Shown: positions 7,607-17,542, counted from the first letter of the stretch. The stretch is 64,000 nucleotides of DNA from an uncultured Verrucomicrobiota bacterium (GCA_902589825.1 CACIUL010000007.1:1-64000); one strand, 5' to 3'. Numbers and translations are program-made. Notes: a model not told the origin generated them from the letters alone.

Positions 7607-9559
7607 TCAACCTATTAAAGGTTTGCCCAAAGCCTTGCGGTAATGATTCAGGGCCTTTTTGTGCTCACATTTCAAGCCCTCCAAAAAAGACAGCACTGCC
7701 TGTGCGGACTTCTTGTCCTTAGGAACTGGAAGTGCGGCAATGCGATCAAACATTTTGTTTTTTACTGTTTGCTTGTAAAGGCCCTCAACCGGGCATCCAG
7801 ACTTGCCCTTGGTCGATGCCAAGGCATCAACAAACCGGTTCCAGAAACGGATCTGCCCCAGGGGAGAGCTTGCTGTTTTCTGGGCAGTGTCGACAATGAG
7901 GAAATGGTATGGGTTTATTGCAATGCTGCTTTCCAGCAGCTTCATGCCCTCACCGGCACGCTGCTCACGGGCAAGGAGATTGAACACCGAGTGAGCAATT
8001 GTCGCATCCATGTAGGAATAGACGCCGTGATTCACTCCCCAGGCCAAGCTCTGGTGATAAACCATGGGCTTGCGGTTGTGAAAAGCAATCTCGTAGCCGT
8101 TTTTGCGTCCAGTACGTTTAAAGGTAGGCTCGAAAGGCCAGGGAGTGAAAGGCCCAGTCTTTTCGTCTCCCCCGGTGGCATACTGGCCTCCCTTGCAACT
8201 GAAGGTGTTTTTGCCAGCGTCATGCAGGAAATAGACAACCGCACAATGTCCCGGCTGTGTGGCCTGGGAGGATGGCACCCCAATAATATTGTGACCGCGA
8301 GCAGAGATTGATCCCATCGTGCCGCATACGCCGCCGTCCTTGAGCATCATCTGGATGGTTCCGTAGGTAAAGGGGTAGGGCATCAAACGACGTGCGGATT
8401 GCATGCTGTGCTGTTGCGCAATGCCCCCGATATACTCCCCATACTTGTAGAACTCGCCATGGTCGCGAAAGGCAATCCAGCGCTCTTCGCGCTCGCGCAG
8501 GGGTTGCCGGTCAGCAGCCAGCATGGTCAACAGCGGCCATGGGGCAGTAAGCGGAAACTGCGGCCATTTGCGCTTTTGGGCAACCTGTGACGGAAAGCGG
8601 TATTCATCATTGCGGATCAGGTAAACGCAGCGTTCCGCAGGTGTAGCAAAAGCGTCCCTTTCCCGGGGCAGCAGCCCCTTAGCCTCATACGCCCCCTTGA
8701 ATAACTTATAGGCTTGGTCAATCCTGCGATAGGTTTCACCCCGAACCATTGCCTTGCTGTCCCAGTGGATGACTTTTTCCCCGCAGTCGATACTGACATC
8801 AAAGCCCTTCGACTTCATGTAGGAATTGAACTTTGACTGCAGCTGCCGGCTGGCGAGGACATCAGAAGCATAGAGATTGCGAACCCGTGTGCCGGCAGGA
8901 GCCTTTGCTGGGGCACCTTGCTTTTCCTCCGGGGCCGGAATTGCAATGCCCCGAGCATCATACTTGAGTTTCGATTTTTTTTTCTTACTGACCACGATCG
9001 GTTCCTCAATCGTGTTTTCATTAAGGAAATTGATGATGTGGTCATTCACATCCAGTTTACGCTCGGCATACTTGGTATCGACCGGCTTGCGGGGGTCACC
9101 GGGAATGTTCAGCTTCAACGGTGAGCGTGATGTGATATTGGCAACCATGCCTTCCTTGGCGCTGACAAGGGCTGCCGCCAGTGCCAGTTGCCGGTATTTT
9201 TCAAACTTCTCCCTGCCCAGGTCCAGGCGCAGGGAATAAAGCCACAGAAGAACATCCCCGGGCTTATCGTGGGCAGCGTAGACGCCGGTGACCACCGTAA
9301 GATCGGAATCAACCCAGTCAATGAACTCGCCGGGAAGGGTGATTTCCCTGGCCTTGAGGTCAGCCAGTGCCTTGTCCTTCGCATATGCCAGATAGGCTGA
9401 ACGCAAAGCTGGAGTGAAAACAGAATTTCCGTCCTTGAGACTTTTCTGCACAGCTAAAGCATCACCATGCGCAAGCGCAGCGGATTCTGCCGTTAAACGG
9501 GCAGAGGTTATCAGGGGGAAAAAGAGCAGTGCCAGAAGAGCCGTTGTTCGCTGTTTCAT
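7607..9559 (-). CDS. Secreted protein with possible transglutaminase-like core
   Basis: A 650-residue exported protein beginning MKQRTTALLALLFFPLITSA. No family was recognised with certainty. A basic stretch VVSKKKKSKLKY lies near residues 189-200. The clearest motif is DGGVCGTMG (Cys412) followed 26 residues later by QPGHCAVVYFLHD (His438). That spacing and the small residues around the Cys recall the Cys-His(-Asp) core of transglutaminase/papain-fold proteins, so a peptidase or cross-linking-type fold is inferred. The C-terminus is helical and repeat-like. It is placed 48 bases after a PVC dehydrogenase gene, in the same presumed operon. The function remains open. Confidence 0.6.
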   Translation of the reverse strand: MKQRTTALLALLFFPLITSARLTAESAALAHGDALAVQKSLKDGNSVFTPALRSAYLAYAKDKALADLKAREITLPGEFIDWVDSDLTVVTGVYAAHDKPGDVLLWLYSLRLDLGREKFEKYRQLALAAALVSAKEGMVANITSRSPLKLNIPGDPRKPVDTKYAERKLDVNDHIINFLNENTIEEPIVVSKKKKSKLKYDARGIAIPAPEEKQGAPAKAPAGTRVRNLYASDVLASRQLQSKFNSYMKSKGFDVSIDCGEKVIHWDSKAMVRGETYRRIDQAYKLFKGAYEAKGLLPRERDAFATPAERCVYLIRNDEYRFPSQVAQKRKWPQFPLTAPWPLLTMLAADRQPLREREERWIAFRDHGEFYKYGEYIGGIAQQHSMQSARRLMPYPFTYGTIQMMLKDGGVCGTMGSISARGHNIIGVPSSQATQPGHCAVVYFLHDAGKNTFSCKGGQYATGGDEKTGPFTPWPFEPTFKRTGRKNGYEIAFHNRKPMVYHQSLAWGVNHGVYSYMDATIAHSVFNLLAREQRAGEGMKLLESSIAINPYHFLIVDTAQKTASSPLGQIRFWNRFVDALASTKGKSGCPVEGLYKQTVKNKMFDRIAALPVPKDKKSAQAVLSFLEGLKCEHKKALNHYRKALGKPLIG

Positions 9560-9607
9560 GCCTGCACCCTAACACCGATTTCCCCGGCGGGACAAGGGCT
9601 CATGGCC

Positions 9608-12334
9608 CTAGCGGTAGGTTTTAAGCCAGGCGGCAATATCTGCAATGTCCTGCGCCTTGAGCTGAAGTGTCGCGGGATCATACATCAGTGAACGCTTCAA
9701 CGTGTTCTTCTTCTTGATGCGCTCCTGGGGAATGAACTGCGTGATGCCCCCTGCGGACTGGATCACGATTGGCGGGGAATTCCTGATATAGGAGTCACTG
9801 TTGTTGAAGGCGATCCCGTGAATGACACCTCCGTCCTTGAGCAACACCTCCGTTCCCTTGTAGCCAAGGGCAATCTCGGCGGAAGGATCCAAGATGGAGC
9901 GCACGATCACCTCGCGTGTCTGGGTCATGCCCCAGCCTTTGAGATCAGGCCCATAGTCCGGTCCCTTGCCTTCAATTCGGTGACAGATCAGGCAGCGGGC
10001 AGCGGCCACCCTGCCACGCGCGGCATCCCCCTTAAGCTTTAAAATCTCAGCAACGGTGGGCACAGCGGTTCCTGCAGGAGGATCCGGGACCGGGGCGGCA
10101 ACCACTTCGATGGCATCCGGATCATAAATGTTCTTCTCCTTCATGAGCCTGCTGATGTCATGCTTGGCCCATTCCCCGGCGGCATTGCGCAAAAGCCAGG
10201 CGATGGCATCCCCCTTAAGCGGTGACGGCCTTGCGGCCAGCTCCAGCATGACCCGTGAAGCCCTGGCATCATCAATAAAAGCGATCGACTCGAGGGCAAA
10301 CTTGCGTTTTGACAGGGAAAGCGTCTGGTCCATCGCCCGGGCCTTAAGGTCATCAATTGCCGCTGCACCCCATAAGCGCCAGGTGAGCCTCTCAAAGCTC
10401 TCCGGCCAATCGGAAGGCGCTCCGGGACTGAGACCCTCCCGGATTGCCGTCCAGATAACACTTTCCTGGTTGGCTGCCCCCAGCCCGATGGCCTCCAGGG
10501 AATTCTTGTCACTGGTGTCACAACGCCGGGCCAGTTCCACGAAGATGTCAGCGGTTTTTTCAGCGGGAATATCTCTCAGGGAAAGAGCAATCTCGCGCCT
10601 CACCTGTGGGGAAGGATCCGAGCTCATGCCGCGGGCATAGGCAACCATGTCGTGGCCGGCCCTGCGCAAGGCCCGGTAGGCAAGGATGCGCTTCGATGCA
10701 TCCCTGTCCTGCAACATCTCGGCACAGGCCTGGATACCATCGTCGCCGAGGTGCGGCAGAAGCCATACTCCACGGGCCGCAATCCACTTGTTTTTCTCCC
10801 TGAGCAATTCAGCCACCGCCGGGAATGCATCCCTACCCTGTGCCTTAAGTGCGCGAAATCCCAGATATCGAGTGTTGATCGCCGGGCTGCGCAATGCCGC
10901 AATTCGACCGGCTGTGGTTGACAGGTCAAGTTTGGGAACGACCGGGGAAAAATTTTTCGGGGCAATCCTGTAGACGCTCCCGGAGAAGGAATGATCCATG
11001 TGGCTTGAGGCACCAATGCGTGGATCAAACCAATCACAGAAGTAAATTGCTCCGTCGGGCCCGACGGTTACATCGCTGGGCCGGAAAAGGGTGGGAGCCG
11101 GCTTGTCTATCGAGGAATGCCTGCTGGGTGCTCCTGCAAAATCAGCACCCTCGTATTTTTTTTCCGGGTTACTGGTCAGGAAATCAAAACGATCGAGTTT
11201 GAAGCTGCCTCCAAGTGGCGTTGGCTTATATCCCAGGATCGTGTTCAGGGCAGCATCACAACTGAGCAACAACCCATTCCACTTGGGATCAAGGGCGCCA
11301 TTTTCATAGAATGTGATACCCGTCGGCGCCCCCCCTCCATATACGTCCCCGGCATCCATGGTGCCCGGATCATCCTGCCGCCAGTGAACACTGGCGTAGG
11401 GCTGACCCGGCCTCCTGACCGCCTTGTTACGCTGGCGCCCATCCCGGGTGAAATAGCCCGCGCATCCGTATTCCAGCACAAATGATGTTCGGCAGGCACG
11501 AGGATCATCATTGTCATTCTGGAACATGTCGCCAAAGGAACTGAGCGTTTGCTCGTATGCGTTGCGAAATCCATGCCCGACGATCTCGGCATTGGACCCA
11601 TCGGGATTCATCCGGACGACAAAGCCTGAAGTCCAGACATGACCGTCGCCGGACTTCATGCCCGTTGTTTTCAGGTGATCAGCTGGCCAGTTCGGCCCGC
11701 GACTTCCATAGGTACCCCCGAGGTAAAAGGTAATGCCTGACTTGTCGGTGAAAACCGCACCGCAGTTGCCGTTGTTGAAGTAAAACTTCCCATCAGGACC
11801 CGCGGTAACCGAGTGCAGGGAATGATCATGGTTAATGGCATTGAAACCGGTCAGAATGACTTCCCGCTTATCAACCTTCGGGTCAAACTTAAGGTCACGG
11901 TTCACATCGGTAAAAGCAAGCAGGTCGGGTGGCTGGGAGACATAAATGACATTGTCAAAGACGGCCAGCCCCAGCGGCGCAATGAAGCCCTCCTCCTGCA
12001 CAAAAGTGTGGGATTGGTCACATCGACCATCTCCATTCGTGTCCTGCAGAACAACGACCCGGTCGCCGGCCTTCCTTCGGCCATTGTTGCCGCGATAATT
12101 GACCCCTTCCGTGACCCAAACCCGGCCGGCATGGTCAATATCCATGTTGGTCGGGTTAAAAAGCTGCGGGGTTGTCGCCCAGAGGGTTACCTCGAGTGCG
12201 GGATCAGTCACGAACATGCCGGCAGGTATTGCCCGCGGCTTGCTGCCAGGCTTCCATTGCTCTGCAGCAGGAACACAAGGAGCCGTGAACATAAGCGCGG
12301 CAAAAAGATAAATCCGTGGCATGGAGGAATTCAT
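9608..12334 (-). CDS. PVC-type dehydrogenase with HEAT repeats and CxxCH haem domain
   Basis: A secreted protein of 908 residues with a signal peptide ending near PCVPAAEQ (residues 19-26). It has the propeller of the PVC dehydrogenase family (NMDIDHAGRVWVTEGVNYR, DTNGDGRCD, GPDGAIYFCDWFDPR). HEAT-like helices fill about residues 490-740. The C-terminal cytochrome has CLICH (C781, C784, H785), GPDLKG, and a closing ADIAAWLKTYR helix. A second Met at residue 5 could be the start. Compared with the copy at 1493 it lacks the chitobiase-like insertion. It probably passes electrons from an oxidised carbohydrate or alcohol to its own haem in the periplasm. It sits 63 bases after the SHD1-CAP gene. 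Confidence 0.87.
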   Translation of the reverse strand: MNSSMPRIYLFAALMFTAPCVPAAEQWKPGSKPRAIPAGMFVTDPALEVTLWATTPQLFNPTNMDIDHAGRVWVTEGVNYRGNNGRRKAGDRVVVLQDTNGDGRCDQSHTFVQEEGFIAPLGLAVFDNVIYVSQPPDLLAFTDVNRDLKFDPKVDKREVILTGFNAINHDHSLHSVTAGPDGKFYFNNGNCGAVFTDKSGITFYLGGTYGSRGPNWPADHLKTTGMKSGDGHVWTSGFVVRMNPDGSNAEIVGHGFRNAYEQTLSSFGDMFQNDNDDPRACRTSFVLEYGCAGYFTRDGRQRNKAVRRPGQPYASVHWRQDDPGTMDAGDVYGGGAPTGITFYENGALDPKWNGLLLSCDAALNTILGYKPTPLGGSFKLDRFDFLTSNPEKKYEGADFAGAPSRHSSIDKPAPTLFRPSDVTVGPDGAIYFCDWFDPRIGASSHMDHSFSGSVYRIAPKNFSPVVPKLDLSTTAGRIAALRSPAINTRYLGFRALKAQGRDAFPAVAELLREKNKWIAARGVWLLPHLGDDGIQACAEMLQDRDASKRILAYRALRRAGHDMVAYARGMSSDPSPQVRREIALSLRDIPAEKTADIFVELARRCDTSDKNSLEAIGLGAANQESVIWTAIREGLSPGAPSDWPESFERLTWRLWGAAAIDDLKARAMDQTLSLSKRKFALESIAFIDDARASRVMLELAARPSPLKGDAIAWLLRNAAGEWAKHDISRLMKEKNIYDPDAIEVVAAPVPDPPAGTAVPTVAEILKLKGDAARGRVAAARCLICHRIEGKGPDYGPDLKGWGMTQTREVIVRSILDPSAEIALGYKGTEVLLKDGGVIHGIAFNNSDSYIRNSPPIVIQSAGGITQFIPQERIKKKNTLKRSLMYDPATLQLKAQDIADIAAWLKTYR

Positions 12335-12397
12335 GTCGCAAATGCCATGGAAATCAAAACCTTGAGGGCAAGATCCAATATTCTCACGCGCGATGGA

Positions 12398-13477
12398 TCA
12401 CTTTACAAATTCCACGAGATAACCGGCCCTGGAATCCCCGGCCTGCACACTCACCCAATAGCGTTTCCCCGGGGCCACTTCCGCCGCGGGTTCAAAGTTA
12501 ATACAGGGCATGACCCACTGGGAGGTTGAAAGATACTTGATTTCAAGCTCGGTGGAGTTGGGCGGGGCCGCCTTGCCGGACGGGGCCTTTTCAAGGGCCT
12601 TGTTCAACTCAAAGACCTTCAACACAATCTGGTCCTTTGGCGGCAATTTACCGCCCGGGAAATAAACACTCCATGCCGTCTCAGGATTCAGGTATTTCAC
12701 GGGGAAAAAACCGCGCGAGGGATAAGCAAAAAAATCATCTTTGTACCTTGGTTTCGGTCCGGACTTGTCCATGGTCCACATGGCGCTGAACTGCCCTTCC
12801 TGGCCGATGCCGAACTTTCCCAGCCTGGGACTCAAGCACCATTGGCGATGCGCCCGGTCTGCACGGTTGCTTGCGCCGTTATCATTCATGTATCCATGGA
12901 TTGAATCGGCCAGGGCTATCCCGCTGTGCAGGTTGCATTTGCCCGCCTCTGCATTCGCATCATGGGAAAGCCTCCCGATTGCCGCACATCCTGCGGCTGC
13001 CTTGCGGGCGGATTCACACAGCCCCGTATCAAGGCTCACCCGGTAAGGGAGCCCGCACAGGTACCGATAGGCATTAAGCGAGGCGAGCGCCTGCCGGTGC
13101 CCGGCGGGAAACTCTGCCTGTGATTGCGCCGCACTGTTGATCGTCTCTAGGGCTGCCGTAATGTCACTGAGATTGCGCGGGTAAAGCTTACGGTTGGTCG
13201 GGTTGCCGACATCATCGGTGGTAAACACTTCACCGCTCTCGAGCATGGCGCGTGTTGCCTTGTCAAACCTCTCAAGCGGGACAGTAAACTTGCGGCCATC
13301 CCCCTTGCGGATCAGGGAAACCTTTCCTCCTTTCACCTCAAGAACCCTGGCCTGGATGAGATCGCCCTTCGAGCTGTAAAGATCCTTGAATTGCTCCCTT
13401 GAGCAAGCTTGGCCCCCGATCTGATTCAGACACAACAGTGCCAAGAAAATACCCTTTAACCCCTTCATCCCGCTCAT
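12398..13477 (-). CDS. Secreted SHD1 (SLA1-homology) plus CAP/SCP-like protein
   Basis: A 359-residue protein with a short signal peptide (GIFLALLCLNQIGGQACS). Residues 32-82 match an SLA1-homology domain 1: 'f.s..G..i.a.v......V.l...dG....vpl..ls..' is seen here as GDLIQARVLEVKGGKVSLIR then FTVPLERFDKATRAML. From about residue 110 a CAP/SCP-type domain follows, with HRQALASLNAYR, LSHD, and a region with HSGIALADSIHGYMND. In PVC bacteria SHD1 often marks exported proteins. A CAP domain could bind lipid, wall polymer or act as a protease; the catalytic set is not clearly complete. It lies 88 bases downstream of the DUF1552 gene in the same direction. Confidence 0.68.
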   Translation of the reverse strand: MSGMKGLKGIFLALLCLNQIGGQACSREQFKDLYSSKGDLIQARVLEVKGGKVSLIRKGDGRKFTVPLERFDKATRAMLESGEVFTTDDVGNPTNRKLYPRNLSDITAALETINSAAQSQAEFPAGHRQALASLNAYRYLCGLPYRVSLDTGLCESARKAAAGCAAIGRLSHDANAEAGKCNLHSGIALADSIHGYMNDNGASNRADRAHRQWCLSPRLGKFGIGQEGQFSAMWTMDKSGPKPRYKDDFFAYPSRGFFPVKYLNPETAWSVYFPGGKLPPKDQIVLKVFELNKALEKAPSGKAAPPNSTELEIKYLSTSQWVMPCINFEPAAEVAPGKRYWVSVQAGDSRAGYLVEFVK

Positions 13478-13565
13478 CCTAGCACCAGATTCCGGGTAAA
13501 CACAAGAAGCCCTTGGAGGCCCTCAACCAAAAAGGGGAAGGGTGCCGCCTACCTTAGGCAAAAAC

Positions 13566-14975
13566 CTACGAGAGCAGTTGCGGGAGGGGGCCTTTTTGAA
13601 GGGCGACAGGAAGCTGGTTGTCAAGGCGACCGAAATGGTCGGTGGGGTGCCCGGAAAGGTGCATGAACGTGTTGTAGAGGTTGGCGATGGTGTGGTGGCC
13701 GGGTTGCTGGTAGGCGGGATATTGAAGGTATCGGCCGCCACCACCCGGAGCCAAACCGCCAAGCAGGATAAATGGCCACTCGATGCCGCTACCATGGTGT
13801 TTCTCGGCAGCGTCACTGAGGTAGACGATAAGTGTGTTATCCAGCATATTGCCATCCCCCTCGGGAACGGCTTTGAGCTTGGAAGCGACGCGGGCAACCT
13901 GTTCAAGATGAAAGGTGCGAATCCTGCGACGGGCTTCAACCGGGCTCATGCCGGCCACCGATTCACTATGTCCGAGGCCGTGGACATGCTTGGAAATACC
14001 AAGGCCGCGGTAGGTGACCTCAAGGGTATCGGCACGGACGTTGACCACATTTGAGATTCCGGAGATGAGGGTGGCGGCGGCAATATCAAAATGGGCCTCG
14101 ATGCGATCCGTCTCGACCTCGGAGGTGAATTTATCGGTGACGGTGGGTGCCGCAGCACGGATATCGGCTTCCAAACCCTTGAGCCTGCGACGGCGGTCGC
14201 GCAGTGAGTCAAAGGCCGAGAGATAGTGATCGAGCTTTTCCTGGTCCGCGTTGCCAATCTGGCGCTGGACGCGCTTAATATCATCGACCATATGGTCCAA
14301 AAGCATGGTCTGAAGATGGTTCTCGGCAACGGCGGCCTTGCCGGCAGCGGCAATACCAAAGAGGGACTTATAAGCCATCGCGGGGCTGGCCTGATAGGGA
14401 AGCGGACGATCAGCAGCAAGGGCGGAAATACCGGGGTAGACCACGGAGTCTTTGACGCCGGTCAGGACTTTACCGCCAAGGGTAAGACCGACATGGGGAA
14501 AAATGGAGGGCAGGGCGAGGGCGAGGGCACCATCGACTGTGGCAGAAGCAGCACGACCGGGGTTACCCTCATTACCGGTGTAGTAGCAGCCCAGGGCACC
14601 ATACCACGCAGAATGGCCGCCCCGGCACATTTTCCCGGAAAGCCCCTGCAGGATCGTTAGCTGGTCGGCAAACCCTGCCAGGGGTTGCAGGGATGCGGGA
14701 AGCTGGTGATCTTTTAGCGGGATGTCGATCAGGGCCTTGGCAGGGACGAGCTCAGCCGGCCAGCCTTCCTTTTCGCCGGGTTTGACCATGGATGGAGCCA
14801 GATCAGACGGCACAAGCTCAGCAGGGGTAAGGCCGCTGGATTTGACCACAAACAGGAAGCGCTTGGGCAGGAGACCATTGTCCTCGGCGCGCAGGTTATG
14901 CAAGAACGGCAGGAGGAGGGGTGAGATGCCCCCGGCAGTGAGGCCTTTCAGGAAGTGACGGCGGTGGGATATCAT
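13566..14975 (-). CDS. DUF1552-family exported protein
   Basis: A 469-residue protein of the DUF1552 family, which in Planctomycetes and Verrucomicrobia is nearly always encoded beside a DUF1592 cytochrome. The N-terminus MISHRRHFLKGLTAGG with a following hydrophobic run looks like a twin-arginine-type signal, although the motif is HRRHFLKG rather than a perfect SRRxFLK. Family features seen include KRFLFVVKSSGLTP, LQGLSGKMCRGGHSAWYGALGCY, and a C-terminal DNTLIVYLSDAAEKHH. The fold is probably alkaline-phosphatase-like (sulfatase/DUF1501 relatives), but no activity has been shown that I know of. The ATG overlaps the previous stop by four bases. Confidence 0.87.
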   Translation of the reverse strand: MISHRRHFLKGLTAGGISPLLLPFLHNLRAEDNGLLPKRFLFVVKSSGLTPAELVPSDLAPSMVKPGEKEGWPAELVPAKALIDIPLKDHQLPASLQPLAGFADQLTILQGLSGKMCRGGHSAWYGALGCYYTGNEGNPGRAASATVDGALALALPSIFPHVGLTLGGKVLTGVKDSVVYPGISALAADRPLPYQASPAMAYKSLFGIAAAGKAAVAENHLQTMLLDHMVDDIKRVQRQIGNADQEKLDHYLSAFDSLRDRRRRLKGLEADIRAAAPTVTDKFTSEVETDRIEAHFDIAAATLISGISNVVNVRADTLEVTYRGLGISKHVHGLGHSESVAGMSPVEARRRIRTFHLEQVARVASKLKAVPEGDGNMLDNTLIVYLSDAAEKHHGSGIEWPFILLGGLAPGGGGRYLQYPAYQQPGHHTIANLYNTFMHLSGHPTDHFGRLDNQLPVALQKGPLPQLLS

Positions 14976-17227
14976 TTGCGGTAGAGGAAAGAGTCAGAAG
15001 AGAGAAGGGAAGCGATCAGCGCTTTCATGCTGCCGCCATTGTCCATGTAGGCCTTATCGGCCGCAATGAGTGTGGAGGAGTCGGCGAAGGTCTCGTTGCG
15101 GCCAAGCCAGTAGCGGAAGTTGTGGCGTACAAACGACTGCCGGACGCGGACGGATCCGGCAAGCTTTTCGACAAGTTCAAAGACGTCGGCAACAGGACCA
15201 TCAATGGCGGCGTCACCACTGTCGGTAATCTCGCCTGATGTCTCGAGACGCACATTGCGGGCATCACGGTGGCGGTCGGGAAAGATGGTCAGGATGTCGT
15301 CAAGCATCTCCGTAGTCCTGAAACGGCCGAAGTCATCAAAGTTCTCAAAGGGCAGGCCCAGAGGATTCATTTTCTTATGGCAAGTCCAGCACTCCCTGGC
15401 ACGGGTGGGCTCGAGACGCTTGCGCAGGGTATGGTCGCGCTCCTCAGAGATCACGGCATCGACGGTAATGGGAATCTCCGGAACGTGATCAGCAAGGAGG
15501 TGTTCACGAATCCATTTACCGCGCCGGATAGGGTCGTTGTCGAAATTGCCCGACCAGGCAATGAGCCAGGCCGGGTGGGTGAGGATCCCAGCGCGCTGGG
15601 ATTTCGGCAGAGGGAAGGGCTGCCTGCGCGGATAATCCCAGGTTTCATGGTCAAGGTTGTAGAAGCCCACGTAGGTTCGGCTGGAGGGACCCTCGAGGGG
15701 GATGGGTGTTTTGCCGGCAGCCTCGATACGCTTGATGTAGGCGATATTGGTCTTGTAACCGGAATCGTTGACATTCTCCCGAATATATTTGAGGTCGTGC
15801 CGGAAGTGTTCATCGGAACCGAGGTAGGTAACAAAATAGTTATTTGAGGTCAGGAGCTGGCGCAGGACATCGTGATCCTTATCGAAAATATGCATGACGA
15901 ATTGGTCGGCATCCGTGACGATCCGCTTGGTGTCGAAGCCGCTGTTAACACTGATGCGGTTCTCATCCTTGAAGACCCTCGGGGCGTGGTGATAACCAAA
16001 AAAGTCACGGAAGAAGCGCAGGGTGCGGGTGTTGCGTACTTTGTGATCCTCGGTAAACATCCGGTAATCGGCGACTGACATGTCATTGGCATCAAGGATA
16101 TGCCTGACGGTCCGGCGGATCTGGTCCGGTGAATCGAGCTTGCCGGAACGTGCCAGGGAAAGCAGGGACCCGGATCCGACAGACACCTGTTCCGGAGGCT
16201 TGTCCGTCAGGGCATAGGCAAGGGCGAGGGCCAGCTCATGCGGGGAAAGGCGGCGGCGGCCGTGCTCATCGGGTTCGCCGAATCCGATCTCCAGGCGGTA
16301 GATGACCTCGGGCTTGAGCATGACCGAGACCAGTGCCGCCTGCAGGCCAAGGGCGTTTCCGGCACTTTGGATGGCTTTTCCGGCAAGCTCCATGGTGTTT
16401 TCGAGTTCTGAAGCTGTCGGTGCCCGCCCGAGAAAAAGCCGGTATTCATGGCTTATGGCAGCGGAAAGCCGGGCATTGGTGGGCGCAGTTTTAGAATCGA
16501 CAATAGCACGGAAAACCTCTTCATCCTGGCGGTGAAGCCTCATGCGGCCATCCCACTCGCGCTTGAGGATACCAGTGGTCTGGTAGGAAGCGATCGACTG
16601 GCAGTTCATCATCAGGAGCTGCAAAGTGGCCGAGTCCGCCAGGTGTTGGGCGCTGTAATCGGCAATAATGCCCTTGTTTTCATCAATGGCGAAGGGCTGG
16701 TGAATCGTGACGGCGTGCCGCAGCCCACCAAGATTCTTGACGAACTCATCATAGATGTGCGGGCTGAGTCGCCAGAGGCGGGGCGGTGAAGAGGCGGGGC
16801 CTGACCGGGAGCCATCAAACAGCGTGTTGTGATCGAGGCGGTTGCCAAAGTCCGGGTGGCGGCGTTTATGGTCAATAGTGGGGGCAATGTTCCTCCTGGC
16901 CAATTCGGAGCGAATCCAGGTTGTCAGCTTCTCTTGAGCCGAAGGATCGGGACGGGATTTCTTCCTTGGCGGCATCTGGTGAGTCTCAAGTTGCTCAAGG
17001 ACCTTTTGCCAACTATCAACGGTGACGGGTTGGGAGAAGTCGGTATCGAGAGATTCCAGGTTAAGGCTACCCTTGGTGGTCTCTGCGTCGTGGCACTCGG
17101 TGCAGTGTTTGGAAAAGAATACAGGAGATGCCGGTAGCTGCAACGCGAAGGCGCAGAGAACGAGGGCAATAATATGGCAACGGAGCATCAGTATACAACT
17201 ATGACGGCAAAACAGAGGGGTTGTCAT
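14972..17227 (-). CDS. DUF1592/DUF1588/DUF1585 cytochrome-like protein
   Basis: A 751-residue exported protein. After an N-terminal hydrophobic region comes a planctomycete-type cytochrome c domain with CTECH (C42, C45, H46) and GSLNLESLD. The large DUF1592 region follows, then DUF1588 with a second CWTCH (C613, C616, H617) and KMNPLGLPFENFDDFGRFR, and DUF1585 near the end (SFVRHNFRYWLGRNE). The start at 17227 has an AAGG at fair spacing; a second Met at 17188 would give a neater signal peptide. The gene order matches the recurrent PVC pair in which DUF1592 and DUF1552 proteins are made together, here coupled by an ATGA overlap. The role is inferred to be periplasmic or outer-membrane oxidation of a complex polymer. 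Confidence 0.87.
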   Translation of the reverse strand: MTTPLFCRHSCILMLRCHIIALVLCAFALQLPASPVFFSKHCTECHDAETTKGSLNLESLDTDFSQPVTVDSWQKVLEQLETHQMPPRKKSRPDPSAQEKLTTWIRSELARRNIAPTIDHKRRHPDFGNRLDHNTLFDGSRSGPASSPPRLWRLSPHIYDEFVKNLGGLRHAVTIHQPFAIDENKGIIADYSAQHLADSATLQLLMMNCQSIASYQTTGILKREWDGRMRLHRQDEEVFRAIVDSKTAPTNARLSAAISHEYRLFLGRAPTASELENTMELAGKAIQSAGNALGLQAALVSVMLKPEVIYRLEIGFGEPDEHGRRRLSPHELALALAYALTDKPPEQVSVGSGSLLSLARSGKLDSPDQIRRTVRHILDANDMSVADYRMFTEDHKVRNTRTLRFFRDFFGYHHAPRVFKDENRISVNSGFDTKRIVTDADQFVMHIFDKDHDVLRQLLTSNNYFVTYLGSDEHFRHDLKYIRENVNDSGYKTNIAYIKRIEAAGKTPIPLEGPSSRTYVGFYNLDHETWDYPRRQPFPLPKSQRAGILTHPAWLIAWSGNFDNDPIRRGKWIREHLLADHVPEIPITVDAVISEERDHTLRKRLEPTRARECWTCHKKMNPLGLPFENFDDFGRFRTTEMLDDILTIFPDRHRDARNVRLETSGEITDSGDAAIDGPVADVFELVEKLAGSVRVRQSFVRHNFRYWLGRNETFADSSTLIAADKAYMDNGGSMKALIASLLSSDSFLYRK

Positions 17228-17337
17228 GCAGCCTTACAAATTGCTGGATGACCAGATCTCATGCCCTCACGATAACACTCATGATCCGTGAAGCGCAAGA
17301 CGGTGGCATTAAAGCGGAGCGTGAAGGAGGAAAAGAG

Positions 17338-17409
17338 AGGCGAGGGCGGGAATCGAACCCGCGAATACCGGTTTTGCAGACCAGCGCATTACCACTTTGC
17401 TACCTCGCC
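17338..17409 (-). tRNA. tRNA-Cys (anticodon GCA)
   Basis: A complete cloverleaf on the minus strand. The acceptor GGCGAGG pairs perfectly with CCTCGCC, followed by discriminator U. The anticodon loop is CUGCAAA with anticodon GCA on a stem CUGGU/ACCGG. The T arm is GCGGG-UUCGAUU-CCCGC. The D arm is short (GCA/UGC). No CCA is encoded. The rest of the gap from 17228 to 17542 holds no gene I can support. Confidence 0.96.
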
Positions 17410-17542
17410 ATTTAACCGTAAATAATCGGCTATTACCTCAAAGAGGTGGGCGTCCTAGATATCCCCTGAGCGGGCCAATGTCAATATTGATGCCCATTTT
17501 GGGCTTAACACCCACCTCCTGAACCCATAATATGACGCCATC

